NCBI RefSeq assembly: GCF_000931445.1
Contig: NZ_CP010849.1
Coordinates: forward strand, 6,262,001-6,326,000
Reading direction: 5' to 3'
DNA: 64,000 nt
From: Streptomyces cyaneogriseus subsp. noncyanogenus
Lineage (GTDB): Bacteria > Actinomycetota > Actinomycetes > Streptomycetales > Streptomycetaceae
The position numbers were made by a program, and so were the translations under genes. Of the stretch, positions 1 through 7,704 are shown in pieces. The number at the start of each line of letters is the position of its first letter. Position 1 is the stretch's first letter. Under the pieces are notes generated by a model. The model did not search any database. It was not told the DNA's origin and saw only the letters and a program-made list of their open reading frames with translations.

Positions 1-735
1 CATGCGGTGGCGGGCGGTGGTCCGGTCCGAGCCGGCGTGGCGGACGTACTCGGGCCGGTGGGCCACGCCCGCCGCGGCGAGCGCCGAACGGTAGCCCGCC
101 AGCCGGGCGCTGCCGGACAGGGTGCTCCGGTGGCCGGCGATGACGGCGATCCGCTCGTGCCCCAGCGACAGCAGGTGCTCGGTGGCCGTGACCCCGCCCT
201 GCCAGTTCGCGGCGCCCACCGACACCACCCCCGGCGGCGGTTCGACGGCCGGGTCGATCATCACGAAGGGGATGCGGTGCTGTTCCAGCCAGGCGTACTG
301 CGACGCGCTCAGCTCGGCCAGCGCGAAGAGCGCGCCGGGCGAGCCGCGTTCGGCGAACCGGTCCAGCCGCCCCAGCCGGTCGCGCTCCGGCCGGCCGTCC
401 CGGGCCCGGTCGGGGGCGGCCGAGACCACCACCTCCAGGCCCGCGTCGTACGCCGCCGCCTCCACCCCGTGCAGCACCGCGCCCGACCAGGAGCTCTCCA
501 GGGAGTGCACGACCAGATCGACCAGCCGGGGCGCCCGTGCCGCATCGAAGCGGGGCCTGCGGACGTACCCCAGGCGGTCCAGCACCTCCGTGACCCGGCG
601 GCGGGTCTCCGGCGCGACGTCCTCCCGGCCGTTGACCACCTTGGACGCCGTCGGCACCGACACCCCCGCCTCGCGGGCCACCACCGCGAGGGTCGGCCCG
701 GTGGTAGCGCCCGCCCTCCCCGCCGTACGGACCAT
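1..735 (-). CDS. LacI-family transcriptional regulator (3' end beyond window)
   Basis: Sugar-responsive repressor of the LacI/GalR family, cut by the left edge of the window (245 codons visible, ATG at 735). After about 14 leader residues comes a classic LacI helix-turn-helix with the motif SVPTASKVVNG, then the start of the periplasmic-binding-protein-like effector domain, including the segments HRIPFVMIDP and SLGHERIAVIAGH typical of the family. It is divergent from a type-B carboxylesterase, and the gap holds a palindrome of the kind LacI proteins bind, so autoregulation and control of the esterase are likely (inference). The effector cannot be predicted from the visible part. Confidence 0.93.
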   Translation of the reverse strand, partial: MVRTAGRAGATTGPTLAVVAREAGVSVPTASKVVNGREDVAPETRRRVTEVLDRLGYVRRPRFDAARAPRLVDLVVHSLESSWSGAVLHGVEAAAYDAGLEVVVSAAPDRARDGRPERDRLGRLDRFAERGSPGALFALAELSASQYAWLEQHRIPFVMIDPAVEPPPGVVSVGAANWQGGVTATEHLLSLGHERIAVIAGHRSTLSGSARLAGYRSALAAAGVAHRPEYVRHAGSDRTTARHRM

Positions 736-790
736 CGGACAACCACCTCTCCGGCCCGCCCGAGGGCCTGGGTAGAAGGCGTGCTGGCGT

Positions 791-804
791 AGAAAGCGCT
801 TCCT
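791..804. promoter_or_regulatory. LacI-type operator palindrome
   Basis: The intergenic sequence contains GAAAGCGCTTCC, a near-perfect palindrome centred on CG with inner arms AAGC/GCTT. This is the classic shape of LacI/GalR-family operators. It lies 57-70 bp upstream of the LacI start and about 117 bp upstream of the esterase start, so it can serve both divergent promoters. The assignment to the adjacent LacI is inference from position and form. Confidence 0.65.
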
Positions 805-920
805 ACTCTAGTCCGTCGGCCGCGAATCGCACCGGGATGCGCAGGAATAGATCCGGACGGCGCGATGCTCTGAGGACAACGGTGCGCGCGAGGGTGCGCC
901 AGGCGAAGGGCTGGTGGCGT

Positions 921-2465
921 ATGACGGCAGCAGACCGGGCGGGCTCCCTGATCGCCGATCCGGTGGTCGCGACGCCGTACGGAGCCGTACGCGGCAGGTA
1001 CGAGCACGGGCTCGCCGTCTTCCGCGGCATCCCGTACGCGGCGCCCCCCTTCGGCCTCCTCCGGTTCCGCCCGCCCGCGCCCCCCGAGCCCTGGGACGGG
1101 GTCCGCGACGCCGGAGCCTTCGGGCCGACGGCGCCGAAACCGCCGTACTCCGAGGCTTTCGCCCCGTACCTGTCCGACCCGGTCGTGCCCGGCGACGACT
1201 GCCTCAACCTCAACGTGTGGACCCCCGACCCCGACCCCCGCGCTCGGCTGCCCGTCCTGGTGTGGGTGCACGGCGGCGCGCTGACCCGCGGTTCGTCCGC
1301 CGTCCCCGTGTACGACGGCCGCGCCTTCGCCCGCGACGGCGTCGTCTGCGTCTCGATCAACTACCGGCTGGGCGTGGAGGGCTTCGGCCTGTTCCCGGAC
1401 GCCCCGCCCAACCCCGGCCTGCGCGACCAGCTCGCCGCCCTGCGCTGGGTCCACGACTCCATCGCGGCCTTCGGCGGCGACCCCGACCGGATCACCCTCT
1501 GCGGCCAGTCCGCCGGCGCCCTCGCTGTCGGCGCCCTGCTCGCCGCCCCGCAGACCCAAGGGCTGGTGCGGCGGGCCGTGTTGCAGAGCGGGGCGCCCGA
1601 GGCCGCCGAACGCGCCAAGGTGCGGCGGATGGTGCGGCGCATGGCGACCCGGCTGAGGATTCCCGCCACCGCCGAGGCGTTCGCCGCCGTCGACCGCGAC
1701 CTGCTGCTGCGCACCCAGGCCGAGGTGGGACGGCTGAGCAGCCCCGTCCTCGGCGGCCCGGCCTTCGGCATCGTCATGGACGGCGACCTCGTCCCGCGCG
1801 ACCCGCTGGCCGCGCTCGCCGACGGCGGCGCGGCCCCCGGCGTCGACCTGCTGATGGGCTGGACCCGCGACGAGTACCGGCTCTGGCTGGTCCCCGGCGG
1901 CCTGACGGACCGCGTCGACCGCCTCGGCGCGGTCGCCCTGGCGGGGGCCCGCGCCCGCTGCCGCTGCGGCCCCGACGTGCCGCGCGGCTACCGCGCCCTG
2001 TACCCCGGCGCGGGCACCGCCGAGATCGTCGGCCAGATGGTCACCGACCACCTGCTCCGCGTCCCTATGCACCGCCTGGCCGACGCCCGCCCCGGCAGGT
2101 CGTACGTGTACGAGTTCGCCTGGCCCTCCGGCCTGCCCGGCCTCGGCGCCTGCCACGCCCTGGAACTCGGCTTCGTCTTCGACAGCGGCGACGTGCCGGA
2201 GTCCCGCAGACTGGCGGGCGAGGGCGCGCCCCGGGAGCTGGCCGAGGCGATGCACTCCGCGTGGGTGCGGTTCGCCGCCACGGGCGATCCGGGGTGGGAG
2301 GCGTGGGACGCCACCCACCCCGTCCGGATCTTCGACGCCGGGGCGCCGCGTACGGTGCTCGGCCCCCGGGACCGCGAGGTCGCCCTGTGGGCGCCGGGGA
2401 CCGGCGACCGGGTCAGGATTCCGGGCGGGCCAGCGTCAAGAACGCGGTCCAGGCGTCCGGGGTGA
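921..2465 (+). CDS. type-B carboxylesterase (alpha/beta hydrolase)
   Basis: Carboxylesterase/lipase family type B, 514 residues, the usual family length. The N-terminal signature VFRGIPYAAPPFG and the oxyanion-hole segment WVHGGALTRG are present. The nucleophile elbow is GQSAG with Ser197; the acid is probably the Glu in GWTRDEY, and the His lies in the GACHALELGF segment. No signal peptide is evident with the chosen ATG, so it is probably cytoplasmic. An in-frame ATG 84 bp upstream is possible, but the start at 921 leaves a normal N-terminus. The 3' end overlaps the convergent DUF397 gene by 53 bp. Substrate unknown; control by the divergent LacI is likely. Confidence 0.92.
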   Translation: MTAADRAGSLIADPVVATPYGAVRGRYEHGLAVFRGIPYAAPPFGLLRFRPPAPPEPWDGVRDAGAFGPTAPKPPYSEAFAPYLSDPVVPGDDCLNLNVWTPDPDPRARLPVLVWVHGGALTRGSSAVPVYDGRAFARDGVVCVSINYRLGVEGFGLFPDAPPNPGLRDQLAALRWVHDSIAAFGGDPDRITLCGQSAGALAVGALLAAPQTQGLVRRAVLQSGAPEAAERAKVRRMVRRMATRLRIPATAEAFAAVDRDLLLRTQAEVGRLSSPVLGGPAFGIVMDGDLVPRDPLAALADGGAAPGVDLLMGWTRDEYRLWLVPGGLTDRVDRLGAVALAGARARCRCGPDVPRGYRALYPGAGTAEIVGQMVTDHLLRVPMHRLADARPGRSYVYEFAWPSGLPGLGACHALELGFVFDSGDVPESRRLAGEGAPRELAEAMHSAWVRFAATGDPGWEAWDATHPVRIFDAGAPRTVLGPRDREVALWAPGTGDRVRIPGGPASRTRSRRPG

Positions 2466-2721
2466 CGGTGAGGTGGGGGGTCGTGGGTGTCTTGGAGTCG
2501 CGGATGTGGATGGCGGTGAGGTGGGCGGCGACTTCGACGCAGTTGCCGCCTTCGTCGCCGCTGTAGCTGGATTTACGCCAGTCGTAGGCGACTTCCAGGC
2601 AGTTACCGCCTTCGCTGCCGCTGTAGCTGGACTTGCGCCAGTTGTAGGCGACTTCGAGACAGTTGCCGCCCTCGTCGCTGCTGTAGGTCGACTTGAACCA
2701 CGCAAGTGCGGTGCCGCTCAT
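2413..2721 (-). CDS. DUF397 protein with triplicated N-terminal motif
   Basis: Small DUF397 protein (102 residues), partner of the XRE regulator encoded just upstream; the two overlap by ATGA, so they are translationally coupled. DUF397 proteins normally carry one W-x-KSSYSG...GNCVEVA motif followed by a VRDSK segment and a C-terminal W-x-x-F. Here the N-terminal motif occurs three times in succession (first copy starting FKSTYSS, then NWRKSSYSG, then DWRKSSYSG) before IRDSKTP and DAWTAF. In WhiJ-like loci such pairs influence development and antibiotic production; the small protein is thought to modulate the XRE partner. Whether the extra copies alter binding is unknown. The start was chosen at the ATG overlapping the XRE stop. 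Confidence 0.9.
   Translation of the reverse strand: MSGTALAWFKSTYSSDEGGNCLEVAYNWRKSSYSGSEGGNCLEVAYDWRKSSYSGDEGGNCVEVAAHLTAIHIRDSKTPTTPHLTVTPDAWTAFLTLARPES
2521..2700. repeat. three tandem 60-bp repeats inside the DUF397 gene
   Basis: Three head-to-tail copies of a 60-bp unit (2521-2580, 2581-2640, 2641-2700), each encoding a 20-residue block ending or starting at the Trp of W-x-KSSYSG. The middle copy differs from the others by scattered substitutions, mostly silent or conservative, so the expansion has been kept in frame under selection rather than being a brand-new slip. Confidence 0.92.
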
Positions 2722-3548
2722 TGCTCTCCCAGAAGACGGTCCAACAGATCCCTCGTATCCTCGGGGGTGAGGGCCTGTGACCGCAGCATCGCACACTTCT
2801 GCGTGAGGATCGCCACCTCATGTGGGTCAGCGATCAGTTGGCTGCCACGGTGGTTCTCCGTGTAGGCCAGCCGCTGGTGTTCGGGAGTTTCCAGCAGGAC
2901 GAATGGGCCGTCGAGTGCTGCGTGCGTTGCTCGATCCAACGGCAGAGACTGAAGCATGAGGCCCGGAAGTTCCGAGCATGCCCGCAGGTGCCGCAACTGC
3001 TCGACCCACACCTCCTTGCCGCCGATGGGTGCGGTCAACACCGGCTCCCAGACCACGAAACAGGTGATCGGCGGTTCCTTGCGGTGCAGGATCACGTGCC
3101 GGTCGACACGAGCCGCCACCAACTGCGCGATTTCGTCCTCGTCGTAGACGGGCACACGGCTGCGAAACACCGCCTCGGCGTATGCCTCCGTCTGAAGCAG
3201 GCCCGGCAACACCTGATTCTCGTAGGACGAGATGGCGATGGCCTCCCGCTCACGGTCCAGGAACTCCTCCGCCCACAGCGGTACGAGGTCCACCTCCGGC
3301 ATATGGCGCAGCGCCGCGGACAGCGCCCCCTTGGTGCCCAGCAGTTCGTCGAGCTTCTCGGCGAGGTCGGGCTTCAGCGGCCGTCTGCCCTGCTCGATGG
3401 AGGCGATCTGCTGCTCGCTGATGACGAAGACCTCACCCAGCGACCGCTGGGTGTACCCGGCGGCCTCGCGGTAGAGGGCGAGCAGGGCGCCCACCATCTT
3501 CATCGCCGAGGCGTTCCTTGCCCGTCGGGACCGTGTCGTGGTGCTCAT
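2718..3548 (-). CDS. XRE helix-turn-helix regulator with DUF5753 domain (WhiJ-like)
   Basis: 276-residue DNA-binding protein. An XRE helix-turn-helix lies near residues 15-75 (ALYREAAGYTQRSLGE, then SEQQIASIEQGRRPLKP). The remainder is the DUF5753 domain usual in Streptomyces WhiJ-like regulators, with the typical YENQVLPGLLQTEAYA segment. It is coupled by an ATGA overlap to the DUF397 gene and lies back to back with an anti-sigma-type ATPase, which is the layout of whiJ-like clusters that affect sporulation and antibiotic production. The ATG at 3548 was preferred to codons 93 bp further upstream because it starts directly before the Arg-rich lead-in to the HTH. Confidence 0.93.
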   Translation of the reverse strand: MSTTTRSRRARNASAMKMVGALLALYREAAGYTQRSLGEVFVISEQQIASIEQGRRPLKPDLAEKLDELLGTKGALSAALRHMPEVDLVPLWAEEFLDREREAIAISSYENQVLPGLLQTEAYAEAVFRSRVPVYDEDEIAQLVAARVDRHVILHRKEPPITCFVVWEPVLTAPIGGKEVWVEQLRHLRACSELPGLMLQSLPLDRATHAALDGPFVLLETPEHQRLAYTENHRGSQLIADPHEVAILTQKCAMLRSQALTPEDTRDLLDRLLGEQ

Positions 3549-3630
3549 GCGGTCGAACTCCCCACCCGCGCGCGTACGTTCACTGTCGCGCGCCCGTACA
3601 ACGGAGTCGTACGAGCGCACGCACTGTTCC

Positions 3631-4098
3631 ATGATGGCCACAGAGCGTGACGCTCGTCACGTGAACACCGAAAGTCACCACTCGGCCGCCCGTGAGCGGT
3701 TCTACCGACGTGAGCGTCAGTCCGTGCCCGCCGCCCGCGCCTTCACGCGTGCGGTGCTCGCCGACTGGGAGGTGCGGGAGCGGGCGTACGACATCGTGCT
3801 GTGTGTCAGCGAACTGGCCACCAACGCCCTCGTGCACGGCGTGCCGCCCGGCCGGGGCTTTCTGCTCCGTCTGCTGCCGTACGCCGGTGGGGACGGCCGC
3901 GGCGTACGTGTGGAGGTGCACGACAGCGGCGACGGTGTCCCGGCCATACCGCAGGCGGAGGTCAGGGAACCGGCCGAGGGCGGACGCGGGCTGCTGCTGG
4001 TGTCGGAGCTGGCGGACAAGTGGGGGGTGGGGGAGCGGAACCCCGGCAAGATCGTGTGGTGCGAGTTCACGGACCACCGGGCGGGGCATCGCCGATGA
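3631..4098 (+). CDS. HATPase_c ATP-binding protein (anti-sigma-factor-like)
   Basis: 155-residue GHKL-type ATP-binding protein of the RsbW/SpoIIAB-like group common in Streptomyces. The N box is ELATNALVHG, the G1 box VHDSGDGVP and the G2 box GRGLLLVSELADKWGV. No kinase dimerisation domain is present. The start is uncertain: ATG codons at 3631 or 3634, or GTG at 3661, all lack a clear Shine-Dalgarno. A small inverted repeat GTGAC/GTCAC (3647-3660) just before the GTG could be an operator if translation starts there. It diverges from the XRE/DUF397 pair, completing a WhiJ-like module. Its 3' end overlaps the convergent hypothetical gene by 32 bp. Confidence 0.85.
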   Translation: MMATERDARHVNTESHHSAARERFYRRERQSVPAARAFTRAVLADWEVRERAYDIVLCVSELATNALVHGVPPGRGFLLRLLPYAGGDGRGVRVEVHDSGDGVPAIPQAEVREPAEGGRGLLLVSELADKWGVGERNPGKIVWCEFTDHRAGHRR

Positions 4099-4711
4099 CC
4101 TGGGCGGCCCCCGTCGGCACGCCGTCGGGGCCGACGCCGACGCGTGCCCCGTAGAGCCGCACCCGGCGGCCGGTGGGCTCCAGGGCGCTCTCGTCGAGGC
4201 ACTCCACCTCGTCCTGTCCGTCGATGTGGAGCGAGTAGCGCCAGGTCCTGAGCGCGGGGGCGGTGTCCGGGTCGTAGTCCGGGTGGCCGACGACCACCTC
4301 GGCGCCGATCAGACCCAGTTCGCGGGCGTCGGCGCGGTCGCGGACCCGGACGACGTCCCCGGTACGGAAGAGGGGCGCGGCGGCAGCCTCCAGCGCGCCG
4401 GCCTGGACGCCGTACACGGCGGGGTGCAGGAACACCCCGCCGTCGGCGGTCCGCTCCCAGTCCGTCCAGCCGAAGTCGTCCTGGCGGAAACCGAGGGCGC
4501 GCAGACAGGCCGGTGCGGAGTGACGGGGCGTCAGATCGACCTGGAAGTGGAGCAGCTCCGGTGTGCGGTGGTACGGCCCCCGTGTGTGCACGACCGCCTC
4601 GCCGTGGGGCGCGAGGGCGGTGCGGAAGTGCTCGGCGAGGGCCGGGCTCCGCTCGGGCGGCGCCTGCGCCCACAGGGCGAGCCAGACGAGCCGGTAGGGC
4701 GCCAGGGTCAT
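4067..4711 (-). CDS. hypothetical protein, soluble, 214 residues
   Basis: I do not recognise the family. The protein is soluble, without signal peptide or membrane segment. It starts with an alpha/beta-like stretch (RLVWLALWAQAP), has a central aromatic region (FRQDDFGWTDWERT) and a C-terminal half rich in beta-type segments (GDVVRVRDRADAREL, then a Trp-Arg-Tyr-Ser strand and ESALEPTG), resembling small SH3-like folds. Composition and codon bias match neighbouring real genes. It overlaps the ATPase gene tail to tail by 32 bp. Function unknown. Confidence 0.72.
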   Translation of the reverse strand: MTLAPYRLVWLALWAQAPPERSPALAEHFRTALAPHGEAVVHTRGPYHRTPELLHFQVDLTPRHSAPACLRALGFRQDDFGWTDWERTADGGVFLHPAVYGVQAGALEAAAAPLFRTGDVVRVRDRADARELGLIGAEVVVGHPDYDPDTAPALRTWRYSLHIDGQDEVECLDESALEPTGRRVRLYGARVGVGPDGVPTGAAQVIGDAPPGGP

Positions 4712-4825
4712 CGCGGATGGGTCTTTCGTGCACGCGGAGGGGAGGAAGCCGCCCCATCCTAGTAGGACTGGTCAGTGCACCCCTGTCGGCTCGCTCCCGT
4801 TCTCCGCCGCGGACCGCCGTACCGC

Positions 4826-5629
4826 TCACCCCAGCACGACGACCACGGCCAACGCCCCCACGAGCGAGTCGATCCGGTCCAGCAGCCCTCCGGCTCCCGC
4901 CAGCCACCGGCCCGAGTCCTTGGCCCCGGCGCCGCGCTTGACGAGGGACTCCACCAGGTCGCCCGCCGGCCCGCCCACGGCCACCGCGACCGCCGCGGGC
5001 CAGCTCCACGCCGAGAGCAGCGCGAGTACGGCGAGGCCCGCCGCCGCGCCGCACAGCGTCCCGCTCCACCGCTTGGCCGGGGAGAGCGGCGACAACCGGG
5101 GCCCGCCCAGTCGCGGGCCGGCGAAGTACGCCACCACGTCCGCGACCGACACCGCGGCGAACAGCGCCAGGCCGAGCGCGCCCAGCGGCGCCAACGCGGC
5201 CAGCGTGCCCAGCCAGACCAGGCCGAGCAGACCGGTGCCGAGCCGTCGCAGGCCGTCTTCGGCGTCACCGGCCGCCAGCGGTACGGCGACCAGGGCGAGG
5301 ACCCCGACGGCACCCACCCGCCAGACCTGTTCGGGCGCCCACGCGACGGCGACGATCAACCCCGTCACGGCTGCGGCGAGCACCGCCCGGTCGGCGCGGG
5401 GCAGCCGGGTCAGCGCGCCGAACTCCAGCACCGCGACCACCGCGACGATCGCGGCGAGCAGGGTGATCCCGGGCCGTCCCCACCAGAAGGCGGCGGTCAC
5501 CACCGGCACGCCCACCGCCCACGCGCACCACCGGACCAGCAGCTCCCGCCGCCGCGACGCCCCGGCCGCCACACCGCTCACCAGCAGCGCGCCGCCCAGC
5601 CATGGTGCCAGCGCGGCCACCGAGCTCAC
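4826..5629 (-). CDS. CdsA-like CDP-diacylglycerol synthase family membrane protein
   Basis: Polytopic membrane protein (267 residues, roughly eight hydrophobic segments) of the phosphatidate cytidylyltransferase family, which makes CDP-diacylglycerol from phosphatidate and CTP. The C-terminal signature is recognisable from Ser228: SLVKR, then KDSG, then GGLLDRID ending at Asp254; the upstream SPAKRWSGT segment matches the family's SPKKTWEG. The conserved His of the canonical P-G-H-G-G stretch is Ala here (A-G-A-G-G), so activity or substrate may differ. The GTG start overlaps the stop of the acyltransferase-aminotransferase gene (GTGA), showing tight coupling. It is probably not the housekeeping cdsA, which normally sits near frr/dxr genes. 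Confidence 0.85.
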   Translation of the reverse strand: MSSVAALAPWLGGALLVSGVAAGASRRRELLVRWCAWAVGVPVVTAAFWWGRPGITLLAAIVAVVAVLEFGALTRLPRADRAVLAAAVTGLIVAVAWAPEQVWRVGAVGVLALVAVPLAAGDAEDGLRRLGTGLLGLVWLGTLAALAPLGALGLALFAAVSVADVVAYFAGPRLGGPRLSPLSPAKRWSGTLCGAAAGLAVLALLSAWSWPAAVAVAVGGPAGDLVESLVKRGAGAKDSGRWLAGAGGLLDRIDSLVGALAVVVVLG

Positions 5630-7383
5630 CGTGCCGCCCCGGCACCCGACAGGGCGAGGGAGTCCGCGCGCAGTTCACCGAGGGCGGCGCGGTAGGCGTG
5701 CACGATGCGGGCGTTCTCGGCGGTGTCGCGGACCGCGACGCGCACGGTCCGGCCCTCGTACGACGTCGACAGCGGCGACAGGTCCCGCAGGTACACGCCG
5801 TGGCGCCGGCACTGCGCGGTCAAAGCCGCGGCGCTCGGCCCTCCCGGCGGCAGCGTCAGCGTCAGGAAGTTGGCCACCGACTCCCCGACCGTGACCGATG
5901 TGTCCACCGCGGCCAGGTCGGCGGCGAGGCGGCGGCGCAGCTCGTGCGTGCGCCGCAGCACACCGGCGTAGTACGCCGGGTCGCGCAGTGCCGCCACCGC
6001 CGCGAGCTGGGCCGGCAGCCCGACCGCCCACGGCGGCGTCCACCGGCGCAGCTCCGCCGCCGTACCCGGCTCGGCCACGAGGTACGCGGCCCGCACGCCG
6101 GAGAGGGCGTACGTCTTCGACATCGAGGTGCAGACCACCACGCGCGGGTCCCGCGCGGCGAACGGGGCGAGCGACTCGGCGGGATCGACATAGCCGAGGT
6201 ACGCCTCGTCGATCCACCAGCGGGTCCGGGCCGGGGCGGCGGCGATCACCGCGCGCAGCTCGGCGGCCGGTGCGTGGCGGCCGGTCGGGTTGTTCGGGTT
6301 GACCACGACCACGAGGTCGTACGACCCGTCGGCGACGACCGCCGACAACCGGGCCGGATCGATGCGCCAGCCCTCCTCGGGCCGCAGCCGGAACCGGTCG
6401 ACGCGGCAGCCGATGACCCGCTCCGTGACATGGGCGTACTCGCCGTACCCGGGGTCCATGAGCAGGACCCGGCTCGCCGGCGTCAGCCACCGGCCGAAGG
6501 CGCGGAAGATCAGGTCGGAGGAGCCGGCGCCGACCGCGAGCGTCTTCGGGGCCAGGCCGCGGACCTCGGCGAGCTCCGCGAGCAAGCCCTCCGCGCCGGT
6601 CGGCGGAGAGGTGCGGGCGACCCACCCGGCGTCCTCGGCGAGCACCGCTCGCGCCCCGGGGGCCGGCGGGAACCAGGCGTCGAGCACGTCGGCCCCGACC
6701 ACCTCGTGACGCCGTTGGAGCGTGCGGAAGTCCGCGCCGATCGCGGTGAACGAGGCCCCACCGTGCTCACAGCCGTCCGGCCGGGGTGCGAACGCCGCGT
6801 CCAGCCGCCAGTCCACGGTGTCCGCGAGCCGGGCCACGGTCGCCGCATGCCGCTCCGCCGCCGCCCGCGACAGCTCCGCCACCTCCCCGGTGAGCACCTC
6901 GAAGTCGACCGCTCCGCTGCGGACGGTACGGCCGACGGGACGCAGACCCGCCGCCCGGTACATGCCGAGCAGGTCGGCGCGGCCCATCGCCACCACCCGC
7001 CGCCCTCCCCGGGACGCGATCCAGCGCAGCGCCGCGTACATCAACAGCGCGGCCACCGCGCCGGTCCGCGCCTCGGGTTCGACGGTGAGCAGCCGCACCT
7101 CGAAGACGTCGCCCTCGTCGAGGAGCGGAAGCTCCGACCGGGTCAGGTACTTGTCCAGCCCGTACCGGCCCGCCCAGGCAGGCGTCACGCTCACGAACCC
7201 CAGACGGTCCGCACGGCGCGCCGCGACCAGATAGACGTTGTCGCCGTCCAGCCCGTCGACCAGCCGCCCCTCGGCGTTGGGCGCGTGCTGGCCCAGCTCC
7301 TCCGCGTAGACGCGGTGCCGCAGTTCGTGGATCCAGGGCAGGTCGCCGGCGGTGGCGGAACGCAGGCTGAGGGGACGGCTCAT
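5626..7383 (-). CDS. GNAT acyltransferase - fold-type I aminotransferase fusion
   Basis: A 585-residue two-domain enzyme. Residues about 5-165 form a GNAT-type acyltransferase; the LRHRVYAEELGQ start recalls FeeM/LuxI-like N-acyl amino acid synthases more than ordinary acetyltransferases. Residues about 210-575 form a PLP aminotransferase of the HisC/CobD type: NPNNPTG at 362-368, DEAYLGY with Asp392, the Schiff-base Lys423 in SMSKTYALSG and the substrate Arg548. ATG at 7383 follows GAAGAGG. The stop overlaps the start of the CdsA-like gene. The pair suggests that an amino compound is made, N-acylated and then fed to membrane lipid chemistry, but this is inference; no substrate is known. Confidence 0.9.
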   Translation of the reverse strand: MSRPLSLRSATAGDLPWIHELRHRVYAEELGQHAPNAEGRLVDGLDGDNVYLVAARRADRLGFVSVTPAWAGRYGLDKYLTRSELPLLDEGDVFEVRLLTVEPEARTGAVAALLMYAALRWIASRGGRRVVAMGRADLLGMYRAAGLRPVGRTVRSGAVDFEVLTGEVAELSRAAAERHAATVARLADTVDWRLDAAFAPRPDGCEHGGASFTAIGADFRTLQRRHEVVGADVLDAWFPPAPGARAVLAEDAGWVARTSPPTGAEGLLAELAEVRGLAPKTLAVGAGSSDLIFRAFGRWLTPASRVLLMDPGYGEYAHVTERVIGCRVDRFRLRPEEGWRIDPARLSAVVADGSYDLVVVVNPNNPTGRHAPAAELRAVIAAAPARTRWWIDEAYLGYVDPAESLAPFAARDPRVVVCTSMSKTYALSGVRAAYLVAEPGTAAELRRWTPPWAVGLPAQLAAVAALRDPAYYAGVLRRTHELRRRLAADLAAVDTSVTVGESVANFLTLTLPPGGPSAAALTAQCRRHGVYLRDLSPLSTSYEGRTVRVAVRDTAENARIVHAYRAALGELRADSLALSGAGAAR

Positions 7384-7704
7384 CGATACCTCTTCGTACG
7401 GGAGAACTAGGCGGTCCAGTGTGGCCGCGCCCGGTCCGCGGGGAGCAGGGGCGGACAGCTCGGGCGAACTGAGTACGCGTACTCAGGCGCTTCCGGCCGC
7501 CGGTGTCCGGTCTGCCGCGGTCCCGTCGGTCCCGTCTCCCGGAGCTCCGGCCGTCGCGCCGCCGATCACCTCGGAGATGCCCCGGGCCTCGCTCGTGTCC
7601 GACCACGCGTCCGGTTCCGGCCGCACCACTCCGGCAGCCGGCCACGCGGTTCAGGGCAGTGGCCACGCCATGTGACAAGCGGGGCTGCGTCCACCTGGGA
7701 ACCG
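7384..7704. other. gene-free stretch upstream of the fusion gene
   Basis: 321 bp between the nitrilase stop and the fusion-gene start. I see no credible coding frame. The only clear signal is the perfect 18-bp palindrome at 7469-7486. The length suggests a separate promoter for the fusion/CdsA pair rather than simple read-through from the nitrilase. Confidence 0.6.
7469..7486. promoter_or_regulatory. perfect 18-bp palindrome, likely operator
   Basis: CTGAGTACGCGTACTCAG is perfectly self-complementary and lies 86-103 bp upstream of the start of the acyltransferase-aminotransferase gene. Its length and even symmetry fit a dimeric regulator's operator. I cannot name the regulator; none is encoded immediately beside it. 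Confidence 0.6.
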
